Origin: Bacteroidaceae bacterium
Lineage (GTDB): Bacteria > Bacteroidota > Bacteroidia > Bacteroidales > Bacteroidaceae
DNA: 64,000 bases
Direction of reading: 5' to 3'
Assembly (NCBI GenBank): GCA_030843315.1
Contig: JAUUPT010000001.1
Coordinates: 77,826 to 141,825 of the forward strand
The notes beneath the pieces are model-generated. The model saw nothing but the letters and a program-made list of their open reading frames with translations, was not told the DNA's origin and searched no databases. Position numbers and translations under genes: made by a program. Shown here piece by piece: positions 9,601-18,318 of this stretch. Position 1 is the stretch's first letter. Each line of letters opens with the position of its first letter.

Positions 9601-9732
9601 CAGGCTATCGGTACAGGCGTATTCTTCGGAATGATATTCGCCATTGTTTTCGGCATCGTGCTGGTACCGTTCTTCTTCGTTATGGTCTATAAGGCGAAGG
9701 CGAAGGTGCAGCACAAGATTAAGAAAGACTGA
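6622..9732 (+). CDS. RND multidrug efflux pump (AcrB/HAE1 family)
   Basis: The 1036-residue inner-membrane protein has the AcrB layout: first helix (FFIDRPVFSAVISIVIVIVGI), periplasmic porter domain, helices 2-6, second porter domain and final helices. The proton-relay Asp pair is visible in GIVVDDAIVVVENVEH. The YPQITPPVVKISASYPGASA and SGITGQLYRQF motifs are typical of the HAE1 (hydrophobe/amphiphile) efflux group. With the adaptor and channel genes it forms a tripartite exporter; the drug or bile-related substrate is not shown by sequence. The start is at MKVSFFIDRP (6622) rather than an upstream in-frame ATG inside the adaptor gene. Much of the gene uses GC-rich codons compared with genes to the right. 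Confidence 0.95.
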   Translation: MKVSFFIDRPVFSAVISIVIVIVGIIGLTMLPVDQYPQITPPVVKISASYPGASALTVSQAVATPIEQEINGTPGMLYMESNSSNSGGFSATVTFDVSADPDLAAVEIQNRVKLAESRLPAEVIQNGISVEKQAPSQLMTLCLTSSDPKFDEIYLSNFATINVLDLLRRIPGVGRVSNIGSRYYAMQIWALPDKLANFGLTVQDLQNALKDQNRESAAGVLGQQPVKGLDITIPITTQGRLSSVKQFEDIVVRANSNGSIIRLRDVARVSLEASSYSTESGINGENAAVLGIYMLPGANAMEVAKNVKEAMKEISANFPEGVSYEIPFDMTTYISESIHEVYKTLFEALILVVLVVFLSLQSWRATLIPIVAVPISLVGTFGFMLIFGFSLNMLTLLGLILAIGIVVDDAIVVVENVEHLMETEKLSPYEATKKAMNGLASALIATSLVLCAVFVPVSFLSGITGQLYRQFTITIAVSVLLSTVVALTLSPVMCSLILRPDSGKKKNIVFRKINHWLALGNHRYVGVISRVIKNPRRLMSAFGMVIVAIFIIHRLVPTSFLPAEDQGYFKIELELPEGATLERTRVVTDRAVKYLEQNPYVAYVQNVTGSSPRVGSSQSRSELTVILKPWEDRKAISIDRIMERVERDLKEYPECKVYLSTPPVIPGLGTSGGFEMQLEARGDATFDDLVQAADTLMLYAQRHKQLTGLSSSLQSEIPQLYFDVDRDKVKMLGVPLADVFSTMKAYTGSVYVNDFNMFNRIYKVYIQAEAPYREHKDNINLFFVKAKDGAMVPLTSLGNATYTTGPGSIKRFNMFTTAVIRGSAAQGYSSGQAMEIMEQIARDHLPDNIGVEWSGLSYQEKKAGGQTGLVLTLVFLFVFLFLAAQYESWTVPIAVLLSLPVAALGAYLGVVICGLENDIYFQIGLVMLVGLAAKNAILIVEFAKVQVDAGADLVQSAIHAAQLRFRPILMTSLAFVLGMLPMVLASGPGSASRQAIGTGVFFGMIFAIVFGIVLVPFFFVMVYKAKAKVQHKIKKD

Positions 9733-9749
9733 ACTTAAAGAACAACGTT

Positions 9750-11126
9750 ATGAAACAAAGAAACATATATATACTTCTGTTATTAAGCCTGTTTGTCTTT
9801 GCATCCTGCAAAGTGGGCAAAAGCTACGTCCGTCCTGAAATGGCATTGCCCGATAGCCTGGCACAACACCAAGACAGTACGAGCGTTGCCGACGAACAGT
9901 GGCAGGTGGTCTACACCGACAGCACCCTGCGCAGCCTGATAGCCCGCGCCCTGGAGTACAACAAAGACATGCTCATCGCCGCCGCCCGCGTCAAAGAGAT
10001 GGCGGCGCAGAAACGCATCAGCGTTGCCAACCTGCTGCCGCAACTCACCGGCAGGGTAGAAGCCGAGCGCGAAGTCGAGAACTACGGCGGCCACAGCCGC
10101 GACATGGGCAACACCTACGAAGCCAAAGCCCTGCTCTCCTGGGAAGTCGACCTGTGGGGCAACCTGCGCTGGAAGCAAGCCGCCGCCGTGGCCGACTACC
10201 TGAAAACCCTGGAAGCCCAGCGTGCCCTGCGCATGACCATCGTTGCCGAAGTGGCGCAAGCCTATTATGAGTTAGTAGCCCTCGACACCGAACTTGAAAT
10301 CGTCCGCCAGACGCAGCGCGCCCGTGAAGAAGGCGTCCGCCTCGCCCGCCTCCGTTTCGAGGGAGGGCTCACCTCGGAGACGTCCTACCAGCAAGCCCAG
10401 GTAGAGTTGGCACGTACCGCCACGCTCGTGCCGGACTTGGAGCGCCGCATCTCCCTCAAAGAGAATGACATCGCCTTCCTTGCCGGAGAGTTTCCCACCC
10501 GCATCCGGCGCGCAGGCTTCCTGCACGAACTTGATGTGCCACAGTCCCTGCCCGTAGGTCTGCCCTCGCAGTTGCTGGAGCGCCGCCCCGACGTCCGCGC
10601 TGCCGAACAGCAACTCCGCGCCGAGCATGCCCGGGTCAAGGTGGCCTACACCAATATGTTCCCCCGCCTTGCCCTCACCGGACAGTTCGGCTTGGAAAGC
10701 GACGTCCTCTCCAACTTCCTGCAATCGCCTTATTCCCTGCTGAACGGCGCCCTGCTCACCCCGCTTTTTGCCTGGGGAAAGAACCGCGCCGCCCTGCGTG
10801 CACAGAAAGCCGCCTTCGAAGCCCAGGTGCACAGCTACGAAAAGACCGTGCTCAGTGCCTTCAAGGAAGCACGGAATGCGATTGTCGATTTCAACAAGAT
10901 ACAGGAAGTCTACCGACTTCGTGCCAAGCTCGAACGTTCGGCAAAGGGCTATGTGGAACTCGCCCAGTTGCAATACATCAACGGCGTCATCAACTACCTG
11001 GACGTGCTCGATGCACAGCGTGGCTACTTCGACGCGCAGATTGGTGTGAGCAACGCCATCCGCGATGAGCTGATTGCAATGGTGAATGTATATAAGGCCC
11101 TGGGAGGGGGATGGCAGCAGAAGTAA
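9750..11126 (+). CDS. Outer-membrane efflux lipoprotein (TolC/NodT family)
   Basis: The 458-residue protein begins with a lipoprotein signal peptide (LLLLSLFVFASC, Cys20 after cleavage) and carries two outer-membrane efflux repeats with long Ala/Gln/Glu-rich helices. LERRPDVRAAEQQLRAEHARVKVA and the C-terminal LQYINGVINYLDVLDAQR are hallmark OprM/NodT sequences. It supplies the outer-membrane exit duct of the RND pump; the pump gene ends 17 bp upstream, so the three genes form one operon. Confidence 0.93.
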   Translation: MKQRNIYILLLLSLFVFASCKVGKSYVRPEMALPDSLAQHQDSTSVADEQWQVVYTDSTLRSLIARALEYNKDMLIAAARVKEMAAQKRISVANLLPQLTGRVEAEREVENYGGHSRDMGNTYEAKALLSWEVDLWGNLRWKQAAAVADYLKTLEAQRALRMTIVAEVAQAYYELVALDTELEIVRQTQRAREEGVRLARLRFEGGLTSETSYQQAQVELARTATLVPDLERRISLKENDIAFLAGEFPTRIRRAGFLHELDVPQSLPVGLPSQLLERRPDVRAAEQQLRAEHARVKVAYTNMFPRLALTGQFGLESDVLSNFLQSPYSLLNGALLTPLFAWGKNRAALRAQKAAFEAQVHSYEKTVLSAFKEARNAIVDFNKIQEVYRLRAKLERSAKGYVELAQLQYINGVINYLDVLDAQRGYFDAQIGVSNAIRDELIAMVNVYKALGGGWQQK

Positions 11127-11263
11127 TTCTCTTCTTTTCTTGTGCAGTTATTATGATTATTGCTTAAAACTCACTAAATTTGCCCAATCATCCCTAAAGA
11201 TGTACAATTGTCTCCGGGATGACAGTGAGTTAAAGCCTCTCCATACCTAAATAACTGAACAAC

Positions 11264-14200
11264 ATGAAAAGAACCGCACTGCTATGTCTACTGTTTGCTT
11301 TCTGGCTGCTGTCGCTACATGCATTCCCAAACTTCACATTCAAGAAATACCAGGTAGAGGACGGACTGTCGCACAACACCGTGTGGTGTGCCCTGCAAGA
11401 CAGCTACGGCTTCGTGTGGCTGGGGACGAACGACGGCTTGAACTGCTACGACGGCCTGACGAGCAAGACCTTCCGCAACGTGCTGAATGACCCTTCGTCG
11501 CTGGGCAACAACTTCATCCAGTCGCTACTCGAAGATGAGAACCGCGACCTGTGGGTGGGAACTAACTCCGGCATCTACATCTACCACCGCAAGACGGGGC
11601 GGTTCAGCTTCTTCGACCGCCGGACGTCCTACGGCGTCTTCGTCAGCAGCGAGGTAAAGCGGGTGATAAAGTCCGCCTCGGGGCTGGTGTGGATTGCCAC
11701 CCTGGGGCAAGGGCTGTTCGTCTACGACCCCGCGACGGACACACTGCAACAGCACAGCCTGCAATCCTCTTTTGCATGGGACGTCTGTGAAAGCCCCACG
11801 CGCATCTACTCCTCTTCCCTACAGGAAGGCCTGCTCTGCTTCGACAAAGAGGGGCACTACCTGCGCTCCTTCCCGTTGACCGCCGCCGGCAACAATCCCG
11901 ATAACTACCGCATCCACTGCCTGCTCCCCACGGGGGGCGACGTATGGTTCGGTGCGGGCAGCAACCTGCTCTACCGTCTGGACGAGGCCACCGGGCAACT
12001 GGACTGCTATAACGCCTCCGCCTATAACTTCGGCGCTATCCACAGCCTGCTCAGCTACTCCGATACCCGGTTGCTGCTGGGCACGGACAACGGGCTTTAC
12101 CTCTTCGATGCCACCCATAAGACCTTCGCCCGCCTGGATAACCCCAGCGACCCCCGTAGCCTCAGTGACCAGTCCATCAACGCCATGATGCGCGATGCCG
12201 AAGGCGGACTGTGGATACTCACCAGCCTGGGCGGTGTTAACTATCAGGCCAAGCAGACGAAGCAGTTCGACTACTATCCCCCGGTCTATCACGAAGGGGT
12301 GGTGTACGCCGGCAAAGTTATCGGCCCTTTCTGCGAAGGCAGGGATGGCAACCTTTGGGTGGGAACCCGCAACGGCCTCTGCCACTTCGACGTCAGCACC
12401 CGGCAGCTCTCCCGCTATGCGATAGGAGGACACACTGGCTTGAAGTGTGACATCCGCTCCCTCTTGCTGGACGATGGCCGGCTATGGATAGGCACCTACG
12501 GCGAAGGGCTGAAGGTGCTGGACATCCCCACCGGCCGGCTGAAGTCGTACAACCATCTGAAGGACACCCCCAATACCATTTGCAGCGATGATGTGCTGGC
12601 ATTGCACAAAGACCGGAGCGGCCATATCTTTGTCGGCACCAGTTGGGGCCTCTGCCAGTACAATGCAGCCGAAGACAACTTCTCCACCATCACCACCATC
12701 GGCTCCATGATCTCCGTGGTAGACATTACGGAAGACCTGTACGAGAACCTGTGGATAGCCACCGCGAGCAGCGGCGTGTTCCGTTACAGTACGCGTAACG
12801 ACCACTGGAAGCATTACCTGCACGAGAGTTCCGACTCCACCACCATCACCAACAATTCAATAATAACCTTATTCGAGGACGCGAAGGGCACCATGTGGTT
12901 CGGTACCAACGGCGGCGGGCTCTGCTCCTTCAATGCCGAGACGGAGACGTTTATCGACTTCGACCCCACCGGCACGGTGCTACCCAGCCGCGTCATCTAC
13001 TCCATAGAAGAGGACCGGACGGGCGACTTCTGGATATCCGGCAATACCGGGCTGGTTACCATCAATCCCGTAACGAAGCAGCACTTCCGCCGCTTCACGG
13101 TGGACGATGGTTTGCAGGGCAACCAGTTCACGGCACAGTCTTCTCTGAAAGCGTCCGGAGGAAAACTCTACTTCGGAGGCATCAACGGCTTCAACGCCTT
13201 CCTGCCGGAGCGGTTTACGGACAACCAGTACATCCCCCCCGTCTACATCACAGACATCCGCCTGTCCTACCTCAGCGATGAACGTGCTGCAAAGGAGAAA
13301 CTGCGACTCGAAGGCCCTCTTTACCTGGCCCGCACCATCACCCTGCCATACGAGTGCAACAGCTTCTCCGTCAGCTTCGTTGCCCTGAGCTACGAAGATC
13401 CTCTGAAGAACCGGTACAGCTACCGGCTGCGGGGTGTGGATAAGGACTGGGTAACAAGCCCCAACCTCAACATCGCCTCCTACACCAACCTCCCTCCGGG
13501 CAAGTATGAGTTTGAAGTGCGCGGCTCGAACAACGACCATCTGTGGAACGAGAAGAATGCTTCGCTGCTCATCGTCATCACCCCTCCCTGGTGGCTATCC
13601 ATCTGGGCGTACTGCCTGTACGCCCTGTGCCTGCTGGGAGCGGCCGTCTACATCGCATGGCGCTGGAACCGCTTCGTCAAGATGAAGTACAAGCAGCGGA
13701 TGAAGGAGTATCAGGTGCTGAAGGAGGAAGAGGTGTACAAGTCCAAGATCAGCTTCTTCGTGAACCTGGTGCACGAAATCCGCACCCCGCTAAGTCTGAT
13801 ACGTCTCCCGTTGGAGAAGTTGCTCGACGAGCGGAGAGGGGAGCGCGATGCCAAATACCTCCAGGTGATAGACCGCAACGTGAACTATCTGCTGGGTATC
13901 ACCAACCAGTTACTCGACTTTCAGAAGATGGAGAACGGCGGCATCCGCCTGAACCTGAAGCGATGCAACATCAGCGAACTGCTGAAGGTGGTGTACGAGC
14001 AGTTTGCCAGCCCTGCCGAACTGAATAACCTGTCGTTGACGCTCGATGTGCCGCGGCAGGAAGTATATGCCCAGGTAGATTCGGAGAATGTGTGCAAGAT
14101 TATCGTCAACCTCGTCAGCAATGCTGTGAAGTACGCCCGTACCCGCATCGACATCCGCCTGGTAGCAACGGAGCACGACTTCAGCATCTTTGTGGACGAC

Positions 14201-15277
14201 GACGGCCCGGGTATCACCGATACCGAGAAGCAGCGCATCTTCGAAGCCTTCTACCAGGTGGACGATGCCAAGTCCCGGGTGAAAGGTACGGGCATAGGGC
14301 TTGCTTTCTCCAAATCGTTGGCAGAGGTGCATCACGGCACGCTTATGGTGGTGGACAGCAGCTACGGAGGTTCATCCTTCATCCTCTCCCTTCCCATCGG
14401 AGAGAAGAGCACTGAGCCCGCCCCGCTCCCCGAGATAGTGGAAGATACTGTCATTGAAACTGCCACCCCGGACGCGGCGGAGTTCTCCGCCCGCAAGTTC
14501 ACCGTGCTGTTGGTAGAAGATAATATAGAACTGCTGAACCTGACGCGCGAGTCCCTCAGCACCTGGTTCAAGGTGCTCAAAGCCCATAACGGTCGTCAGG
14601 CATTGGAAGTGCTGGCAAGTGAGGTGGTAGACGTGATAGTAAGTGATGTGATGATGCCCGAGATGGATGGCATGGAACTGACGGAACGGGTGAAATCGGA
14701 CATCGACTATTCCCACATTCCGGTAATCCTGCTTACTGCCAAAACAACCCTCGAAGCGAAAGTGGAAGGCTTCGACTGCGGTGCGGATGCATTCGTAGAA
14801 AAGCCGTTCTCCATTCGCCAGTTGCATAAGCAGATTGAGAACCTGCTGAAGCTGCGTCAGGCATTCCATAAGATGATGGCTGCCTTAAGCGACAGCGTGC
14901 CTCAGGCATTGGCTACCGAGTTCACGCTCTCCCAACGGGATTGTGACTTCATCGCCAAGGTACAGGAAGCAATAGGTGAGCAACTTTCTAACGAGAACTT
15001 CTCGGTAGATACCCTTGCCGAAGCACTGAACATGAGCCGCTCCAACTTCTACCGGAAGATAAAGGCGCTGTCCGGCATGGCGCCCAACGACTACCTCAAG
15101 ACCATCCGTCTGAACAAAGCCGCCGAGTTATTGAAGAGCGGGATGCGGATTATAGAGGTTTGCGAGCAGGTCGGCTTCAACTCCTCGTCTTACTTTGCCA
15201 AGTGCTTCAAGGCACAGTTCGGGGTGTTGCCGAAGGACTTCCCACCCCCCGGACCCCCTAAAGGGGGCGGGGAATAG
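11264..15277 (+). CDS. Hybrid two-component system regulator (HTCS)
   Basis: The 1337-residue protein fuses all parts of a signalling pathway: signal peptide (1-20), periplasmic two-component-regulator propeller repeats (about 25-690, many LWVGT/LWIAT blades), Y_Y_Y domain (about 695-765), one membrane helix (about 775-797), histidine kinase with His837 (FVNLVHEIRTPLS) and ATPase, receiver domain with Asp1128 (VIVSDVMMPEMDG), and a C-terminal AraC-type DNA-binding domain. HTCS proteins bind an oligosaccharide in the periplasm and activate a neighbouring utilisation locus; here that is very probably the locus at 15.3-44.8 kb. A TAAATTTG -7 element lies at 11175-11182. The last residues (FPPPGPPKGGGE) are encoded by a palindromic repeat rather than by the domain. 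Confidence 0.95.
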   Translation: MKRTALLCLLFAFWLLSLHAFPNFTFKKYQVEDGLSHNTVWCALQDSYGFVWLGTNDGLNCYDGLTSKTFRNVLNDPSSLGNNFIQSLLEDENRDLWVGTNSGIYIYHRKTGRFSFFDRRTSYGVFVSSEVKRVIKSASGLVWIATLGQGLFVYDPATDTLQQHSLQSSFAWDVCESPTRIYSSSLQEGLLCFDKEGHYLRSFPLTAAGNNPDNYRIHCLLPTGGDVWFGAGSNLLYRLDEATGQLDCYNASAYNFGAIHSLLSYSDTRLLLGTDNGLYLFDATHKTFARLDNPSDPRSLSDQSINAMMRDAEGGLWILTSLGGVNYQAKQTKQFDYYPPVYHEGVVYAGKVIGPFCEGRDGNLWVGTRNGLCHFDVSTRQLSRYAIGGHTGLKCDIRSLLLDDGRLWIGTYGEGLKVLDIPTGRLKSYNHLKDTPNTICSDDVLALHKDRSGHIFVGTSWGLCQYNAAEDNFSTITTIGSMISVVDITEDLYENLWIATASSGVFRYSTRNDHWKHYLHESSDSTTITNNSIITLFEDAKGTMWFGTNGGGLCSFNAETETFIDFDPTGTVLPSRVIYSIEEDRTGDFWISGNTGLVTINPVTKQHFRRFTVDDGLQGNQFTAQSSLKASGGKLYFGGINGFNAFLPERFTDNQYIPPVYITDIRLSYLSDERAAKEKLRLEGPLYLARTITLPYECNSFSVSFVALSYEDPLKNRYSYRLRGVDKDWVTSPNLNIASYTNLPPGKYEFEVRGSNNDHLWNEKNASLLIVITPPWWLSIWAYCLYALCLLGAAVYIAWRWNRFVKMKYKQRMKEYQVLKEEEVYKSKISFFVNLVHEIRTPLSLIRLPLEKLLDERRGERDAKYLQVIDRNVNYLLGITNQLLDFQKMENGGIRLNLKRCNISELLKVVYEQFASPAELNNLSLTLDVPRQEVYAQVDSENVCKIIVNLVSNAVKYARTRIDIRLVATEHDFSIFVDDDGPGITDTEKQRIFEAFYQVDDAKSRVKGTGIGLAFSKSLAEVHHGTLMVVDSSYGGSSFILSLPIGEKSTEPAPLPEIVEDTVIETATPDAAEFSARKFTVLLVEDNIELLNLTRESLSTWFKVLKAHNGRQALEVLASEVVDVIVSDVMMPEMDGMELTERVKSDIDYSHIPVILLTAKTTLEAKVEGFDCGADAFVEKPFSIRQLHKQIENLLKLRQAFHKMMAALSDSVPQALATEFTLSQRDCDFIAKVQEAIGEQLSNENFSVDTLAEALNMSRSNFYRKIKALSGMAPNDYLKTIRLNKAAELLKSGMRIIEVCEQVGFNSSSYFAKCFKAQFGVLPKDFPPPGPPKGGGE

Positions 15278-15334
15278 TCAGCTTAGAATATATAGTGCGG
15301 AGTATCCCCCGCCCCCTTTAGGGGGTCCGGGGGG
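15245..15334. repeat. Perfect 28-bp inverted repeat at the HTCS 3' end
   Basis: The arms 15245-15272 and 15307-15334 are perfect reverse complements, and each arm contains the nearly self-complementary core ACCCCCTAAAGGGGGC. The left arm codes for the last residues of the HTCS and the right arm ends against the stop codon of the convergent GH76 gene. The structure can form one large hairpin or two small ones and may terminate both genes; it resembles a REP-type dispersed palindrome. Confidence 0.85.
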
Positions 15335-16501
15335 TTAGAGCTCGCTTATCTCCGAGTACAACTCAATCATACAAGAGTTCTCCAGCAAGCTCTTGAACTT
15401 GTCCTTGCGATTGCCGGACCAGTCGTTGTTCAGCAGTCCGTTCCCATCGCGTGTGTATCTCCAGGCATAATCGGCGTTGTCAATCATTGCCTTCACATAC
15501 GTGTCGTCCTTGTCTACTTGGTAGAGAGCCTTTAGCCCACGAAACAGGATGACGTTGAACCACGGGCTGGAGGGATAGAACAGCATCTCCCCCCGGACGG
15601 TAGGCTGGGGTTTCAGGAAATGCCGGTGGGCGCCGCGTGCGGTCTGCTGTGCATCGGTCAGATACTGCTTGTTGCCGGTAGCCTGATAGAGCAGCACACC
15701 CGCCTGAATCATCTGCCCACTGTTGTACGTGTATTTGGCATAGCCTATCTTGCCTTTCAGGTTCACGTTATCCCAATAAACAAAGTCCGACGGGTCGCGC
15801 AGGTTGTCGCGCGTCCAGTGATAAGTCTCTTTCGCCTGTTCCAGATACTTCTTGTCCTTCGTTATATTGTATAGCTTCATGCAAAGTACGGTAGCCGGCG
15901 CGTTAGAGCAAGTGTTCTTCGACTCCTTCTTCTGTTCGCACCAATAGATGCCGCCGCCAAGCTCGTCCGACCATCCTGAATAGATATAATCGTGCAGGGC
16001 AATGGCTTTGTTGAGGTACTCCTTGTCCTTCGTTGCTGTGTAGTAGTCGCAGAAGTCGATGGCAACCCAGTCGTTGTCGTCGTAGTAACGGTCGTTCTTC
16101 CCGGCAAAAGCAGGGTACGACTGGTAACATTCCGGCAGGCGGGTGTCATCCCAATACCGGTCCAGTCCGGGCTTAATCTGCTTGTCCATCAGCTTCTTGT
16201 ATTTCTTCTCGCCCGACGTCTTGTAGAGTGAGACACATCCCGACACCATCGCCGAGTAGGGCCAAAGGAAAGAAACTTCCTGCTGGGTGATTTCGTTACC
16301 CGTGTTAGCGGTATAAGTGATTTGTTGTTTGGGATTGCGTGGATACGTCTCCATCAGCAACCCGTACTTCTTCACCTCGTAGAGTGAAAGAATACGTTGT
16401 AGCAGTGAATCAGCTCTTTGCTGATACAACTTCCCTCCCAGCTGGGCTGAGAGGAAAAGAGGTATCAGTAATAGAGTGAAGGTTATGAAAATCTTTCTCA
16501 T
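15335..16501 (-). CDS. GH76 family protein, predicted alpha-1,6-mannanase
   Basis: The 388-residue protein has a signal peptide (ITFTLLLIPLFLSAQ) and an all-helical (alpha/alpha)6 GH76 fold. The diagnostic Asp pair is Asp141-Asp142 in RYYDDNDWVAIDFCDYY. GH76 enzymes cut the alpha-1,6-mannan backbone of fungal or bacterial mannans, often as endo-enzymes. No lipobox is seen, so the protein is probably periplasmic. It is the last gene of a minus-strand operon GH127 > GH2 > GH76, 12 bp after the GH2 gene. A second GH76 module occurs in the fusion at 34.3 kb. Confidence 0.85.
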   Translation of the reverse strand: MRKIFITFTLLLIPLFLSAQLGGKLYQQRADSLLQRILSLYEVKKYGLLMETYPRNPKQQITYTANTGNEITQQEVSFLWPYSAMVSGCVSLYKTSGEKKYKKLMDKQIKPGLDRYWDDTRLPECYQSYPAFAGKNDRYYDDNDWVAIDFCDYYTATKDKEYLNKAIALHDYIYSGWSDELGGGIYWCEQKKESKNTCSNAPATVLCMKLYNITKDKKYLEQAKETYHWTRDNLRDPSDFVYWDNVNLKGKIGYAKYTYNSGQMIQAGVLLYQATGNKQYLTDAQQTARGAHRHFLKPQPTVRGEMLFYPSSPWFNVILFRGLKALYQVDKDDTYVKAMIDNADYAWRYTRDGNGLLNNDWSGNRKDKFKSLLENSCMIELYSEISEL

Positions 16502-16513
16502 CTTGTTGTGGGA

Positions 16514-18298
16514 TTATTTTATCTTCTCGAATATTGCCTTGATGCGTTTCATGTCCAGCTTCGGAGTGCGGTCGTAGTAATATACACCGTTCTTCTCCTG
16601 TTCCACGTCCGTCAGCTGCGTGTAGCAGAAGCCGCATACGTGGGGCGAGTCGATGAATGCGTCGATCTGTGCTTCCAGTCGTTTGTAGAAGGCTTCCGCA
16701 TTCTCCGGCATGCCACCGTAACCCCAGGAATCCTTGCGGTCTTTTTCTGCCATCCAGGGGATGCCGCCGAACTCGTCCACCATATAGGGCTGTCCTTCGT
16801 AAACCGCCAGGTAATCACGGTCGCGTGCGTTGCGATAAGGTTCTACGCCTTCGGTCATTTTCAGTTGTTCGGTCAGTCGGGCGCGGTCTTGCTCGTAGTT
16901 GTGCACGCTCCAGATGTCAGTCAGTACGTGGTTGTCGCCACTGGCATCGTTGACGGGACGGGTGGGGTCTATGGCTTTGGTGATGTTGTAAACGTCCTGA
17001 ATCAGGCGTACATATACATCCGGTCCGCCGCCCCATGTTTCGTTGAACGGAGTCCAGGTCACCAGTGAAGGATGGTTGCGGTCGCGTACCACCACCTCAC
17101 TCCATTCGCTCAGGAAGTTGCGGGCGGCCAGTTCCCGGTTCACGTCCAGCATCCAGCTTGCCGATTCTCCCCAGGTGATGTAACCCAGCTTGTCGGCCCA
17201 GTAATAATATCTCTCTTCAAACACTTTCTGGTGGAGGCGGGCACCGTTGAAGCCGGCTTCTTTCCCCAGCACGATGTCATTCTTCAATGCTTCGTCAGAC
17301 AGGGCGGTCCAGATGCCTTCGGGATAGAAACCCTGGTCGAGCACCAGGCGTTGGAAGTAAGGTTGGTTGTTCAGGTAGAAGCGTCCGTTGACGGTATGCA
17401 CCTTTCGCATGCCGGCGTACGACTTCACCTCGTCCACTACCTTGCCGCCGGCATCCTTCACCTGGTAGATGAGGTCGTAGAGGAACGGAGATTCGGGCGA
17501 CCACAGCTTCATGTTCTTCACCGGAAGCACCACTACCGAACTGTTGCAGCACTTCACGCTCTTCTTGGCAACGGTCTTGTTGCCGTCTTTCAGCACGATG
17601 TCCAGGGTATAGTCCGATTCGTTATAGAATTCCGGTTCGATGACGAGTTGCTGCTGGTCGATGTCGGGGCGTACAAAGGCGGACTTCAGTCCGTTCTTAG
17701 CTACGGCTTCCAGCCATACTGTCTGCCAGATGCCGGTGGTGCGGGTGTATGAGCATCCGCCCGAGTAGTAGTTGCCACACTGCTTTCCGCCTGTTTGCAG
17801 TCCGGAGCGGAGGTCGTCCTTTACGCATACCACCAGGTTATGGGTCTTTCCGGGTTGCACGTAGCGCGTCAGATCTACGGAGAACGAGGACGAGCCGCCG
17901 AAGTGGCGTTGCACGAACTTGCCGTCAATGTATATCTCGGCACAGTAGTCCACGGCGCCGAAGTTCAGGAGAATCTTCTTTCCGTTCCAGTCCGAGGGGA
18001 TGGAGAGATTTCTTTGGTACCACATCTGTTCGATGAAGTCCGTGTATTCCACTCCCGAGAGTTTGCTTTCCGGGCAGAAGGGAACGGTGATGTTCTTGCC
18101 GAACTTCCCGGCAGACTGGAGGTTGCGGTCTTTGCCGGACTTGCCGAAGTCAAAGTCGAAGGTCCATGTACCATTCAGGTTTATCCACTGTGCACGCTCA
18201 AACTGAGGGCGCGGGTACTCCGGGCGGGGCGTGTTGGCACTGAAACAAGCCAGGCAGTTCAGTACGGCGAGCATTGCTGCTGCTAAAATTCTTCTCAT
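16514..18298 (-). CDS. GH2 family glycoside hydrolase
   Basis: The 594-residue protein has a signal peptide, an N-terminal sugar-binding sandwich domain, an immunoglobulin-like domain and a TIM barrel. The expected acid/base is Glu420 (VTWTPFNETWGGG) and the nucleophile Glu509 (YMVDEFGGIPW). The LDQGFYPEGIWTALSDEALKND motif places it in the compact GH2 group frequent in Bacteroides. GH2 includes beta-galactosidases, beta-glucuronidases, beta-mannosidases and some reported galactofuranosidases, so specificity is open. It sits between GH127 (20 bp upstream) and GH76 (12 bp downstream) in one operon and shares its type with the plus-strand GH2 at 21.8 kb. Confidence 0.88.
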   Translation of the reverse strand: MRRILAAAMLAVLNCLACFSANTPRPEYPRPQFERAQWINLNGTWTFDFDFGKSGKDRNLQSAGKFGKNITVPFCPESKLSGVEYTDFIEQMWYQRNLSIPSDWNGKKILLNFGAVDYCAEIYIDGKFVQRHFGGSSSFSVDLTRYVQPGKTHNLVVCVKDDLRSGLQTGGKQCGNYYSGGCSYTRTTGIWQTVWLEAVAKNGLKSAFVRPDIDQQQLVIEPEFYNESDYTLDIVLKDGNKTVAKKSVKCCNSSVVVLPVKNMKLWSPESPFLYDLIYQVKDAGGKVVDEVKSYAGMRKVHTVNGRFYLNNQPYFQRLVLDQGFYPEGIWTALSDEALKNDIVLGKEAGFNGARLHQKVFEERYYYWADKLGYITWGESASWMLDVNRELAARNFLSEWSEVVVRDRNHPSLVTWTPFNETWGGGPDVYVRLIQDVYNITKAIDPTRPVNDASGDNHVLTDIWSVHNYEQDRARLTEQLKMTEGVEPYRNARDRDYLAVYEGQPYMVDEFGGIPWMAEKDRKDSWGYGGMPENAEAFYKRLEAQIDAFIDSPHVCGFCYTQLTDVEQEKNGVYYYDRTPKLDMKRIKAIFEKIK

Positions 18299-18318
18299 GA
18301 TGTTATCGTTTTAAGTAT

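Noticed and set aside
15245..15334. Insertion sequence ends
   Set aside because: The arms are only 34 bp apart, with no transposase and no target-site duplication.
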